Positions 1 through 5,712 of a DNA stretch of 6,190 bases are shown here, piece by piece (within the stretch, counting starts at the first letter, position 1; every line of letters begins with the position of its first letter). A program made the translations under genes and the position numbers. Below the pieces are notes generated by a model. It was not told the DNA's origin, did no database searches, and was given only the letters and a program-made list of their open reading frames with translations. The stretch comes from Bacillota bacterium (GTDB lineage Bacteria; Bacillota_E; JAJZYS01; JAILZS01): the NCBI GenBank assembly GCA_021817625.1, contig JAKASY010000137.1, positions 1 through 6,190 of the forward strand, read 5' to 3'.

Positions 1-1970
1 ATCTGATCGCCCGCCTGCGTGGCGCTTGCCATCATCGTGCGGGCATGCTGGCTCAGCGACTGGAATTGCGTCCCGGCCAGCGAGGCCGTGCTGCTGAGAT
101 TCCGCGTGTGCTGGTTGAACGCGACGAGTTGCAGACCCGCAAGCGCCGCCGCCCCGCTCAAGTCGCGCGTGTGCTGGCTCAGCGTGTGCAGGTGGACGGA
201 CGCATCCGACGCGCCCGAGCCGAAGTTCATGGCGCGCTGCATGAAGTTGAGCCCGCCTGGTCCTGGGGCCAGCAAGTCGTGCTTGTTGATGGGCACGCCG
301 GCCGCGCGTTCCATCTCGGAGATGCCCGCCAGGAACGCGGCGATGGGTCCAGCGGCGGCCGCCCCAGTACCAACAGCGGCCCCAAGGCCCAAGTCCGCCG
401 CGCCAGCACCGGCCGCCGCTTCGCCTTCCGTAGCCGCACCCGCGCCAGCGACAGCGCCCGCGCTCCCGGCGCCGCCGCCGCCGAGGCCGCCCCTCCCCAC
501 CACGTTCACGACGCCGGCCGCCACTTGCATAGTGGCCACGCCTTTGAACGCTTGCGCAATCCACTGCGTGAGCTTGAACGCGGCAAACGCGCCGGCCAAC
601 AAGCGCACATGCTCGCCGAGGATGTCCAGGATCGGGCCGATGACGCGGCTCTTGTTGATCGCCGTCACGATGTCGCCGAAGCCCCGCACCAACGGGGTGA
701 TCATCGGCGTGAGGTCCGTCGCGAGCATGTCAAACGCCATCGAGAGTTTGAAGAGCGCCGTGGACAGTTGCATGCTCTGGTTCGCGAGCTGCTTGATCTG
801 CGCCTCGGACGTGTTCGCGGGGAGCGTGTTCGCCGTCTGCTTTTGGAGCGACCCCCACTGGGTGAACGCGCCCTGCAACTGCCCGGTCCCCGTGAGGGAC
901 AAGAGCTGCGCCGCTTCGCCGCCCTGGCCCTGGCCGATCAGGTGCATGTACTGGCTTTGGATTTGGTTCAAGAGCATCCACGGCGACTGCGCGAGGCTCT
1001 GCTGATTGATGCCCAAACTTTGGAGCAGGATGGCGTTCTTCGACAGCATGCCGGTGCCGATCTGCGGGGTGAGCGTGGTCCGCAAAGACCCGTACATCCC
1101 TTGCAGAAACGACGCCGAGCCCGCGCCGCTGATGCCGCCGTACCCCAGCATGTTCATAGCCTGCGCGGATTGCGCCGCCGTCATGCCGGTGTTCTCGTGC
1201 ATCATGGCCAGCACGCCTTGCCACTCCTGGCCGACGTTCGACAGCATGCCGAGGCCCATGTAGCCCATGAGGCCCATCATGCCGCCGGTCATGATCTTGC
1301 CGCCGAGGCCGCTCCCGAAGCCGCCGCCCATCGTCCCCCGAGCGCCGGCCGTGGCCGCTTCGGTGCTGCTGGCCGCCGTGCGTTCCAGGTTCGCGGCCAC
1401 TTCGGAGCTCGTCGCGACCGCTTCCGTGAGCTGGTCGTTGAACGCCTGGAAGGACGCGGTCATGTCCTCGGCCGTGATCGGAATGGCGCCCAGTTCCGCC
1501 GCGAGCCGACTCCCGGCATTGACGGCATCGTTGAACGCGGCCGCCATGTTATCCGCTCCCGCGAGGACGCCCTCGACAGCATCGAGCACTTGGCCCCGAA
1601 TCTCCTCGCTCATCCCCGTGAACGCCTCTTCGACGCGGGCGGTCGCGTCCTGCGTGGTGGCGACGAGTTCGGTTGTCGCCGCGTCCCATTCGTCGGTGAG
1701 CGTGGCCGTGACGCCCTGCACCTGCTCGCCCAGGTTGTCGACCTCATCGGCCAGGTCACTCACCTGCTGCGTGGCCTTGTCCGTGGTCTCGGCCACGGTG
1801 CCGATGACCTCATCCATATCGTCGAAGATGCCCGTTACGGCATCGCCCAGTGCCGCAAAGCGCTCGGTCAGCACGCTGACCTGGTCTTGGAGCGCCGTCA
1901 GCACGCTTGACAACTGATCGTCGGCGGTCATGACGAGCTGCAAGCTCGCGGTCGTCAACAATCCGGCCAC
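1..1970 (-). CDS. Phage tail tape measure protein, N-terminal 656 residues (3' end beyond window)
   Basis: Tape measure proteins fill the tail tube of long-tailed phages, set tail length and help DNA enter the cell. The minus frame is open from position 1970 to the window edge, giving 656 codons with no stop. Visible layout: a short strand-like N-terminus (residues 5-16), a long Ala/Thr/Glu/Asp-rich helical or coiled-coil region (about 18-200), a Gly/Met-rich hydrophobic segment (about 224-245), a globular-looking part with the tape-measure-like 'NTGMTAAQSAQAMNMLG' (260-276), a second hydrophobic stretch (about 452-490), a Gly/Ala low-complexity stretch (about 493-550), and a 21-residue repeat (597 onward). 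I chose GTG at 1970 because AGAAGGTGGG lies just upstream, whereas ATG at 1931 has no ribosome binding site; an in-frame TGA at 1986-1988 bounds the start. The family call rests on composition, length and hydrophobic segments, not on a database search. The usual neighbours, tail tube and assembly chaperone genes, are not clearly recognisable upstream. Confidence 0.85.
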   Translation of the reverse strand, partial: MAGLLTTASLQLVMTADDQLSSVLTALQDQVSVLTERFAALGDAVTGIFDDMDEVIGTVAETTDKATQQVSDLADEVDNLGEQVQGVTATLTDEWDAATTELVATTQDATARVEEAFTGMSEEIRGQVLDAVEGVLAGADNMAAAFNDAVNAGSRLAAELGAIPITAEDMTASFQAFNDQLTEAVATSSEVAANLERTAASSTEAATAGARGTMGGGFGSGLGGKIMTGGMMGLMGYMGLGMLSNVGQEWQGVLAMMHENTGMTAAQSAQAMNMLGYGGISGAGSASFLQGMYGSLRTTLTPQIGTGMLSKNAILLQSLGINQQSLAQSPWMLLNQIQSQYMHLIGQGQGGEAAQLLSLTGTGQLQGAFTQWGSLQKQTANTLPANTSEAQIKQLANQSMQLSTALFKLSMAFDMLATDLTPMITPLVRGFGDIVTAINKSRVIGPILDILGEHVRLLAGAFAAFKLTQWIAQAFKGVATMQVAAGVVNVVGRGGLGGGGAGSAGAVAGAGAATEGEAAAGAGAADLGLGAAVGTGAAAAGPIAAFLAGISEMERAAGVPINKHDLLAPGPGGLNFMQRAMNFGSGASDASVHLHTLSQHTRDLSGAAALAGLQLVAFNQHTRNLSSTASLAGTQFQSLSQHARTMMASATQAGDQ
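57..182 (-). repeat. Two full 63-nt repeat units (third partial) in the tape measure gene
   Basis: Codons 597-617 and 618-638 of the tape measure gene encode two aligned 21-residue units sharing the pattern xxQHTRxLSxxAxLAGxQ. A third diverged copy (LSQHARTMMASATQAGDQ) begins at position 56 and runs off the edge. The period is 63 nt in frame. Tape measure genes often gain or lose such units, and this changes tail length. A fainter fourth unit may precede (FMQRAMNF, residues 577-584). Confidence 0.65.
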
Positions 1971-1984
1971 AGGACCCACCTTCT
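1971..1984 (-). promoter_or_regulatory. Ribosome binding site that decides the tape measure start
   Basis: On the minus strand AGAAGGTGGG is followed by TCCT and then GTG at 1970. This is the only good Shine-Dalgarno-like match near the beginning of the tape measure frame. The alternative ATG at 1931 is preceded by GAGCTTGCAGCTC, a small inverted repeat with no purine-rich site. Using GTG adds 13 residues (VAGLLTTASLQLV), and the resulting 'ASLQLVMTAD' resembles the strand that often opens tape measure proteins. Confidence 0.55.
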
Positions 1985-2053
1985 TTCACGAACCATCGGA
2001 GCGGCATGGCTCGGCGTTTCGCCGCGCGTTGATCGAGAGAGACGCACAGGCAC

Positions 2054-2071
2054 CCTTCCATCAGGGGAAGG
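2054..2071 (-). repeat. Short hairpin between the 197-aa gene and the tape measure gene
   Basis: CCTTCC and GGAAGG form a perfect 6-bp stem around a 6-nt loop in the 118-nt gap before the tape measure gene. No U-run follows, so it does not look like an intrinsic terminator. It could be an RNA structure affecting expression of the downstream gene, or chance. I see no convincing promoter or small gene in the rest of the gap (1971-2088). Confidence 0.3.
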
Positions 2072-2088
2072 TCCACGGTCGCGCGCCG

Positions 2089-2682
2089 TCACGTTCTTGC
2101 GGGGGAGCGTAAGAGACTCAACTGTCGGCGCCACAGATCATGCAAGCCCGCGGCGATAATCGGAACGTCCGCCGCGTTCGGGGGCGCGGTCACGACGGGG
2201 TGGACGACGCCGGGGGCCCACGCTTGCCAGAGGAGCGTCGCGGTCGTGCCGACATCGTCGGCCCACTGCGCAAACGCCGCGCGCCAGCTCGCAATGGCTT
2301 GCTGGAAACCGGCATCGTGCAGGCGCAGGTAGTCTTCCAGCGTAGACGCCGCGGGCGGCAGCGGTACTCCGCGTAACCGCACGTTCTCAGCGGCCAGACG
2401 GAGCAGGACGCGGCAGTTCGCTTCGATGAAGCAGTACGTATTGGTAGCCAGATACCGTTGCCCGAGTTCATGGGCCACGGCGAGCGTGACGGCTTGTGAG
2501 GCCCACAGATACGGGCCGTCGCTCGCGGGGAGGGGCGGCGTCCACGTCTTGGCCAGGTGCGCGACGGCGGCCGCGTCAGGAAAGACGGCGATCTCTACGG
2601 CGGCGCCCGGTGGAGGCGGCGCGGTGGGTGACGCGAGCAAGGCCCGTCGTACGCGTCGTCGCGCGGGGTTCGGCTTGGCCAT
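2089..2682 (-). CDS. Hypothetical phage protein, 197 aa, upstream of the tape measure gene
   Basis: I do not recognise this family. The protein starts with a basic, Arg/Lys-rich segment (MAKPNPARRRVRR, residues 1-13), then a Pro/Ala-rich linker (19-28). A mostly helical body with many Trp and aromatic residues follows (about 40-150), including 'YLATNTYCFIEANCRVLLRL' (77-96), and then a Pro/Ala-rich stretch and a short basic tail. No signal peptide or clear membrane span is seen. I chose ATG at 2682 over an upstream in-frame start because it forms a TGATG stop/start overlap with the preceding gene, as the two genes before it also do. Its place just before the tape measure gene is where long-tailed phages usually carry tail assembly chaperones, so that role is possible, but the sequence does not show it. 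A -1 frame opens near its end (see findings). Confidence 0.75.
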   Translation of the reverse strand: MAKPNPARRRVRRALLASPTAPPPPGAAVEIAVFPDAAAVAHLAKTWTPPLPASDGPYLWASQAVTLAVAHELGQRYLATNTYCFIEANCRVLLRLAAENVRLRGVPLPPAASTLEDYLRLHDAGFQQAIASWRAAFAQWADDVGTTATLLWQAWAPGVVHPVVTAPPNAADVPIIAAGLHDLWRRQLSLLRSPART

Positions 2683-3434
2683 CAATGCACCGTGACCGGT
2701 GCCGTCCCGGTCCTGTTCCGCCAGGCGGTGATTAAGAGACCCGCATTTTCGGCGGGGTCCGCATCGGGCAGCTCGACCACGGACCACCGGGGGCGCCACG
2801 TGGCAATCAGGTCATGGGCGAATCCCAAGAAGCCCACGACCACATCGTCCGGCGTCACGGCGGCTTCCTGGCAGAGCGCCTCAAACGCCTCCCAAAATGC
2901 CCGGGCTTTGGCCAACAAGATGTTGCACACATTCTGGTGGGTCCGGACCAATACGTCGAGCGCATGTTCGCCGGCCTCTCTAGCGGCTCCCAGCGGTTCG
3001 TTTACCGGATCCCACACACAGGAATGGTCAGGCGCCTCGTCATCGATTGCGTCGTCGACGTCACAGGCGGGACAGCTCGGCCGGGCGCCCACGGCTTGTT
3101 GATAGCCGATCAGGAATCCCTCGAAGAACTGTTGCGACGCCGCCTCGCCGGCACTCATCTGGACGTGTTCGAGCGCCGGTGTGTACGCCTCCAAGATATC
3201 GAGCTTGGCCAACACGGGCCCCATGTCGGCCCACCACGCGAACACGATCTCACTCAAGGCGTCCATGCGATCCACGAAGCCCGCGCTTAACATGTCGTAG
3301 ACCTTGCGCGGACAGGTCCGGTTCAGGGCTTGTGCTTCCGTCGTGTCATCTCGCGCCACCGCTTGCACCCACAGCCGAAAACGCTCGTCGTCGGTTAAGC
3401 GGTCATAGAGCTTGCTCAGGGGATTCCCTTTCAT
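2682..3434 (-). CDS. Conserved-looking phage protein, 250 aa, 'LYDRLTxxERFRL' N-terminus
   Basis: The N-terminus (residues 9-57, 'KLYDRLTDDERFRLW' followed by 'RTCPRKVYDM') resembles a family of uncharacterised phage and prophage proteins that I recall from packaging or morphogenesis regions; this is memory, not a search. The body is helical. The middle has a Cys/His cluster (C121, C124, H137, C139) in a very acidic stretch, which could bind a metal. The C-terminal half is again helical and Trp-rich. There is no membrane segment or signal peptide. The ATG shares one base with the stop of the 103-aa gene (TGATG at 3432-3436), and its own stop overlaps the next ATG in the same way, so all three are probably co-translated. 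An AAAGGACGG element lies about 8-10 nt upstream of the start. Function unknown; a packaging accessory or tail assembly role are the main options. Confidence 0.8.
   Translation of the reverse strand: MKGNPLSKLYDRLTDDERFRLWVQAVARDDTTEAQALNRTCPRKVYDMLSAGFVDRMDALSEIVFAWWADMGPVLAKLDILEAYTPALEHVQMSAGEAASQQFFEGFLIGYQQAVGARPSCPACDVDDAIDDEAPDHSCVWDPVNEPLGAAREAGEHALDVLVRTHQNVCNILLAKARAFWEAFEALCQEAAVTPDDVVVGFLGFAHDLIATWRPRWSVVELPDADPAENAGLLITAWRNRTGTAPVTVH
2687..2702 (-). repeat. Perfect 6-bp hairpin at a stop/start junction
   Basis: GCACCG and CGGTGC pair perfectly around a 4-nt loop a few bases before the TGATG overlap joining the 250-aa and 197-aa genes. In mRNA it would sit where the ribosome binding site of the 197-aa gene should be, and no good Shine-Dalgarno sequence is visible there. 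It would fit translation of the second gene depending on ribosomes arriving from the first. This is inference from position only. Confidence 0.35.
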
Positions 3435-3745
3435 CAGGCCGTCCGTCCTTTCAGAATGGCTTCCAGCGCCTCCACTCGTTCGGCCATGTCGGTAATTTCC
3501 ACGGCCTTGAGCGCTACGCTGGACACGTAAGCAATGGTGCGCGCGCGTTCGGCGGTCTTGATGTCGCTCTCATCGAGGAGGGCTTGAATCTGGCCGCCGA
3601 GCACGTCGAGCACGTCCTGGGCTGTGCGTAGTCGAAATGGGAGTGGGAGCACGGTTCCACCAGGGGTTCCACTCTCGCCGGCCCGATTCATACGCGCCCA
3701 TTGCGCCTTGTACTGTCGCTGCTTGTCCGGGTCTTTGTACGGCAA
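3434..3745 (-). CDS. Small phage protein, 103 aa, basic N-terminus and helical C-terminus
   Basis: The protein opens with a highly charged segment, 'PYKDPDKQRQYKAQWARMNR' (residues 2-21), of a type common in small phage proteins that bind DNA or sit near terminase genes. A Gly/Pro linker follows (23-36), then a C-terminal helical region (about 40-100) with 'ERARTIAYVSSVALKAVEI' and a heptad-like 'MAERVEALEAILKG', which suggests oligomerisation. A small-terminase-like or DNA-binding accessory role is plausible but unproven, and no large terminase follows. The start is TTG at 3745, chosen because GGGAGGT at 3752-3758 lies 6 nt upstream and no ATG is available near it. The first 58 nt overlap the end of the zinc-ribbon gene in another frame. 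The stop overlaps the next ATG as TGATG. Confidence 0.75.
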   Translation of the reverse strand: MPYKDPDKQRQYKAQWARMNRAGESGTPGGTVLPLPFRLRTAQDVLDVLGGQIQALLDESDIKTAERARTIAYVSSVALKAVEITDMAERVEALEAILKGRTA

Positions 3746-3906
3746 GAGGTCACCTCCCGGTTAATGGCCTGAGGGCTTCTCGTCTTGGGCGATGCCTCTG
3801 TGGCGGCGACCCATCTGCGGCACTTCTCGCACCAGACTTTGGCGCTCGGCAGCGTTTCCCCCAGCCGGGTTCCACACCGCAGGCACGTCACGGGCACTAA
3901 CGCCAT
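3688..3906 (-). CDS. Small zinc-ribbon protein, 72 aa
   Basis: Residues 8-29 hold two CxxC knuckles 14 residues apart (C8, C11, C26, C29; 'CLRCG' and 'WCEKC'), the pattern of a zinc ribbon. Compact zinc ribbons are common in phages, where they bind nucleic acid or act as small regulators; Mu Com is a known example of a phage zinc-finger protein, and I claim only a general resemblance. The rest (about 35-72) is a Ser/Thr/Arg-rich, probably disordered tail. I chose ATG at 3906 because GAGAGGAGGGG lies 8-18 nt upstream. A longer in-frame start at 4095 would add 63 residues that look like a shadow of other frames. The last 58 nt overlap the 103-aa gene, so the tail sequence is constrained by, or a by-product of, that gene's start. 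Confidence 0.7.
   Translation of the reverse strand: MALVPVTCLRCGTRLGETLPSAKVWCEKCRRWVAATEASPKTRSPQAINREVTSCRTKTRTSSDSTRRNGRV
3746..3758 (-). promoter_or_regulatory. Strong ribosome binding site supporting a TTG start
   Basis: GGGAGGTGACCTC directly precedes TTG at 3745. GGAGGT is a near-perfect Shine-Dalgarno sequence at normal spacing and decides the start of the 103-aa gene. The same GGGAGGTGA string precedes the 78-aa gene at 4367. Here it also lies in the near-palindrome GAGGTGACCTC (3746-3756), so the site could pair with itself in mRNA. Confidence 0.6.
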
Positions 3907-3929
3907 CGTGTCTGCCCCTCCTCTCGCCC

Positions 3930-4055
3930 TTAAGTCGCCCCTCCGCGGGCTTGCGAGCTGAACCCCTTTTGGCACGTCCGGCACAACAACTCCGCATCGG
4001 GGTGGGCCGAGCCGAGTGGGGCGAGGCACGTCAGTGCCAACGAGGTTGTGCGCAT
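3930..4055 (-). CDS. Candidate 41-aa ORF with a CxxC pair
   Basis: ATG at 4055 shares one base with the TGA of the preceding tiny ORF (TGATG), the junction type used elsewhere in this cluster. The product has C10, C25 and C28, with 'HPDAELLCRTCQKGF' (residues 18-32) resembling half of a zinc finger (CxxCxxxF). It ends at TAA 3930-3932, 23 nt before the zinc-ribbon start and just ahead of its ribosome binding site. There is no recognisable Shine-Dalgarno site of its own. It could be a real micro-protein, the remnant of a longer zinc-finger gene, or chance. The cysteine pattern and clean fit between neighbours favour real. Confidence 0.42.
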   Translation of the reverse strand: MRTTSLALTCLAPLGSAHPDAELLCRTCQKGFSSQARGGAT

Positions 4056-4138
4056 CAGCGCCAATCAGCGCGGAACGCCGCCCAACGTTGCACATCGGCG
4101 AAACGGTTAGACACCGGTTGCTTAGACCGTTTATCCAT
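4055..4138 (-). CDS. Candidate 27-aa micro-ORF
   Basis: ATG at 4138 lies 8 nt inside the end of the 78-aa gene, and the ORF ends at a TGA that overlaps the next ATG. The peptide begins MDKRSKQPVSNRF and is basic and aromatic, with three Arg-Trp-type pairs near its end (QRW, FRADWR). There is no separate ribosome binding site, so translation would depend on coupling. No family is recognised. Evidence is only position and overlap, and it may be a leader or a chance ORF. Confidence 0.3.
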   Translation of the reverse strand: MDKRSKQPVSNRFADVQRWAAFRADWR

Positions 4139-4367
4139 CGGTGGCCACGCTGGCGAGAAACGCTTCGAGGAGTGTGCGCACGTCGGGATGTGCGGCCAGG
4201 TCTTCGCGGTCGAGCGTGGTGGTCTTGCCGCGCTGGGCGTTACCGTCTTCGTCCTTCCAGACACGGGCGAGCTGGAGCTTGCCCGCCTCAGGGAAGTAGG
4301 AGGCCCACAGTTTGGGCGAGCGCGCTTCGCGTGGCGTTTCGCCTTCCCAATACTTGCGGGAGGTCAT
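4131..4367 (-). CDS. Small hypothetical protein, 78 aa, coupled to the primase gene
   Basis: The protein reads MTSRKYWEGETPREAR, then 'SPKLWASYFPEAGKLQLARV' (residues 17-36), a polar turn (DEDGNAQRGK), and a C-terminal helical part ending in 'HPDVRTLLEAFLASV'. The alternation suggests a small strand-rich fold with a terminal helix. No metal-binding motif, membrane segment or signal peptide is seen. I chose ATG at 4367 because GGGAGGTGA lies 4 nt upstream (4372-4380) and the start overlaps the primase stop as ATGA, which implies tight translational coupling. An upstream in-frame extension to 4799 lies inside the primase gene and is a shadow. Its constant pairing with the primase gene here suggests a replication accessory role, but the function is unknown. 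Confidence 0.75.
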   Translation of the reverse strand: MTSRKYWEGETPREARSPKLWASYFPEAGKLQLARVWKDEDGNAQRGKTTTLDREDLAAHPDVRTLLEAFLASVATDG

Positions 4368-5629
4368 AGATTCACCTCCCTTCCCGGCCCCGGTAAGAAG
4401 AGAGAGGCCGTGCGGCCGTGTGCCTTGTGCTGGCCCGCGCGATGAATCACGCCCGCTTTGAGGAGAGCGTGGAGCGCGTCGCCTGCGTGCGGTTGAGATA
4501 AGCCTGACCATGCTGCGAAAAAGCGCCATGCCATCGGCGCGGGTTTCTGTGGCGCGTAAAGCCAGCGCACTCCGAAAAGAAGCCGCACCGCTTCGTATGC
4601 CTTCCGCGTAGACGGCCGTGCCGTATCCGACAGTGGCGGGAGGTCGACGGCCACGGGCCGCACCATCCCGACTTCGGTGAGGAGTCTGAGCGTCCACACG
4701 GTCAGTTCGGGTTTGCTTAAATCCCGCATCGCTCCATAGGCGCGCCCCGCGAAGACATCCGCCAAGGAATACCACGCGCGCCCACTGGCTTCGTGCCAAT
4801 CTCGATAGCCGAGTCGCCCGGTGCTGTCCCGGTACAGGCTCGCGCTAGGCTTGTGTTCGGTATGGCCAGGAAGACGGCATCGGAAATCTCTCGTCTTTTC
4901 CCCGCCGCGCGTGTCGGGCGTCGTCGGAAACGGCAACCCCAACTTAGTGCAAGCGGCGCGCTGGAAGGCTTCACTTTGCACCCATGCGAGGATCTCAGGA
5001 CCGGTGATCGCACGGAGGGAGATCGGTGCGGGAACGGGAGAGGGTGTGCAAGTAACTATAGTTACTCGCTCACCTTGCCCATCTGTCTGGTCCTCTGAGG
5101 GAGCCGTGCGTGTGGGAGAGAGCAGGTCCAGCAACCAATTCGGCACCTCGGCAAAGTCGACTTCATCCGGCGAGAGCGCCCACGTGTAAAAAGGACCACC
5201 GGTCGGTAGGACCGCGTAGCCGCCAAGGCCACGGACGTCAACCTTCGGTAATACGTTAGCCCGACTGGGTATGTTGCCACTCTCCGGCCAGCGAAAATAC
5301 CAGTGCCATCCCCTTCGCGTCTTCACGGTGGGTGTAGGTGGTAACTCGCGCCCCTTGAGTGCGTCGGGCTTGTCCGCGTCGAGTACGACCACATTGGAGA
5401 GCGGGCCGGTGATGACCGCCAAGCCTTCGGCATTTCGCCAGGCTAGGAGGTCGCTGTCGGAGGGGCGCCTGTCTTGTAGCCCCTTCCAGGGGATGGTGGC
5501 TCGCTTGTCACTACTGACGGGGACGAGCGAGAACCCCCAGACATCTCGGGCATGGAGGGCCACGTCAAGGAGCGTTTCGCCCCGGTGCGTGTCGACGCGC
5601 CCTGCAGAACGTGGTAAAATATACGCCAT
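4364..5629 (-). CDS. Prim-Pol replication protein (primase/polymerase), 421 aa, no helicase domain
   Basis: Residues about 18-170 match the bifunctional primase/polymerase (Prim-Pol, archaeo-eukaryotic primase) fold: 'GFSLVPV' (32-38), 'VITGPLSNVVVLDAD' with metal-ligand D84 and D86, 'WHWYF' with H109, and 'DVRGLGGYAVLP' with D131. This fits the DxD...H...D catalytic pattern for primer synthesis and DNA extension in the cytoplasm. A polar linker (172-205) leads to 'CRLPGHTEHKPSASLY' (251-266), which resembles a CHC2-like zinc motif, then 'LGYRDWH' and a helical C-terminus with a possible winged-helix (about 364-412). Many phage and plasmid relatives carry a C-terminal superfamily 3 helicase; no Walker A or B motif is visible here. 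The start is ATG 5629, since an in-frame TGA lies just upstream and no later Met precedes the domain. The Shine-Dalgarno is weak (GGATG). The gene overlaps the 78-aa gene by 4 nt. Confidence 0.85.
   Translation of the reverse strand: MAYILPRSAGRVDTHRGETLLDVALHARDVWGFSLVPVSSDKRATIPWKGLQDRRPSDSDLLAWRNAEGLAVITGPLSNVVVLDADKPDALKGRELPPTPTVKTRRGWHWYFRWPESGNIPSRANVLPKVDVRGLGGYAVLPTGGPFYTWALSPDEVDFAEVPNWLLDLLSPTRTAPSEDQTDGQGERVTIVTCTPSPVPAPISLRAITGPEILAWVQSEAFQRAACTKLGLPFPTTPDTRGGEKTRDFRCRLPGHTEHKPSASLYRDSTGRLGYRDWHEASGRAWYSLADVFAGRAYGAMRDLSKPELTVWTLRLLTEVGMVRPVAVDLPPLSDTARPSTRKAYEAVRLLFGVRWLYAPQKPAPMAWRFFAAWSGLSQPHAGDALHALLKAGVIHRAGQHKAHGRTASLFLPGPGREVNL
5051..5066. repeat. Perfect 16-bp AT-rich palindrome inside the primase gene
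   Basis: AGTAACTATAGTTACT reads the same on both strands over 16 bp, and is AT-rich within a GC-rich gene. It encodes part of residues 188-194 (V-T-I-V-T) in the non-conserved linker between the Prim-Pol domain and the zinc motif, so protein constraint there is low. Palindromes of this size can be operators or initiator-binding sites in a replication origin. Only the sequence symmetry is seen; the role is inference. Confidence 0.5.
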
Positions 5630-5632
5630 CAG

Positions 5633-5644
5633 GGATGTTCATCC
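5633..5644. repeat. Small inverted repeat at the primase start
   Basis: GGATGTTCATCC is a 5-bp inverted repeat with a 2-bp centre, 3 nt upstream of the primase ATG on the minus strand. It covers the only weak ribosome binding candidate (GGATG). It could hold the start region in a hairpin or serve as an operator half, but it is short enough to be chance. Confidence 0.25.
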
Positions 5645-5654
5645 GTTCGTGGGT

Positions 5655-5673
5655 GCTCGGTCGGTCGCCGAGC
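5655..5673. repeat. Hairpin in the gap before the primase gene
   Basis: GCTCGG (5655-5660) and CCGAGC (5668-5673) pair around a 7-nt loop; in plus-strand RNA the stem could extend to 8 bp with one G-U pair. On the minus strand it sits about 25 nt before the primase start codon. No U-run follows on the minus strand, so it is not a terminator for these genes. It could be an operator, an origin hairpin or a structured leader. Confidence 0.35.
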
Positions 5674-5712
5674 GCCCTTGTTGTTTTGCGGATGCGGGGT
5701 TGAGGGAGCGTG

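Noticed and set aside
57..182. Tandem repeat considered as a CRISPR array
   Set aside because: Units are in-frame codons of the tape measure gene with diverged copies and no repeat/spacer layout.
19..1005. Plus-strand ORF of 328 codons, Pro/Ala/Cys-rich
   Set aside because: Low-complexity composition typical of a reverse-strand read of a GC-rich gene; lies wholly opposite the tape measure gene.
45..1910. Long plus-strand ORF of 621 codons
   Set aside because: It is the antisense shadow of the tape measure gene: very Arg/His/Ala-rich, no recognisable domain, and the minus frame has tape measure composition and a ribosome binding site.
1810..2076. Minus-strand 88-codon ORF spanning the gap before the tape measure gene
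   Set aside because: Most of it overlaps the tape measure gene in another frame, its composition is Arg-rich, and its start has no good ribosome binding site.
2683..2799. N-terminal extension of the 197-aa gene
   Set aside because: It lies inside the 250-aa gene, and the TGATG junction at 2682 gives a better start.
3792..4445. Plus-strand ORF of 217 codons
   Set aside because: It crosses several minus-strand genes and their start signals and shows no domain.
4368..4799. N-terminal extension of the 78-aa gene
   Set aside because: It runs through the primase gene in another frame with shadow-like composition; ATG 4367 has a strong ribosome binding site.
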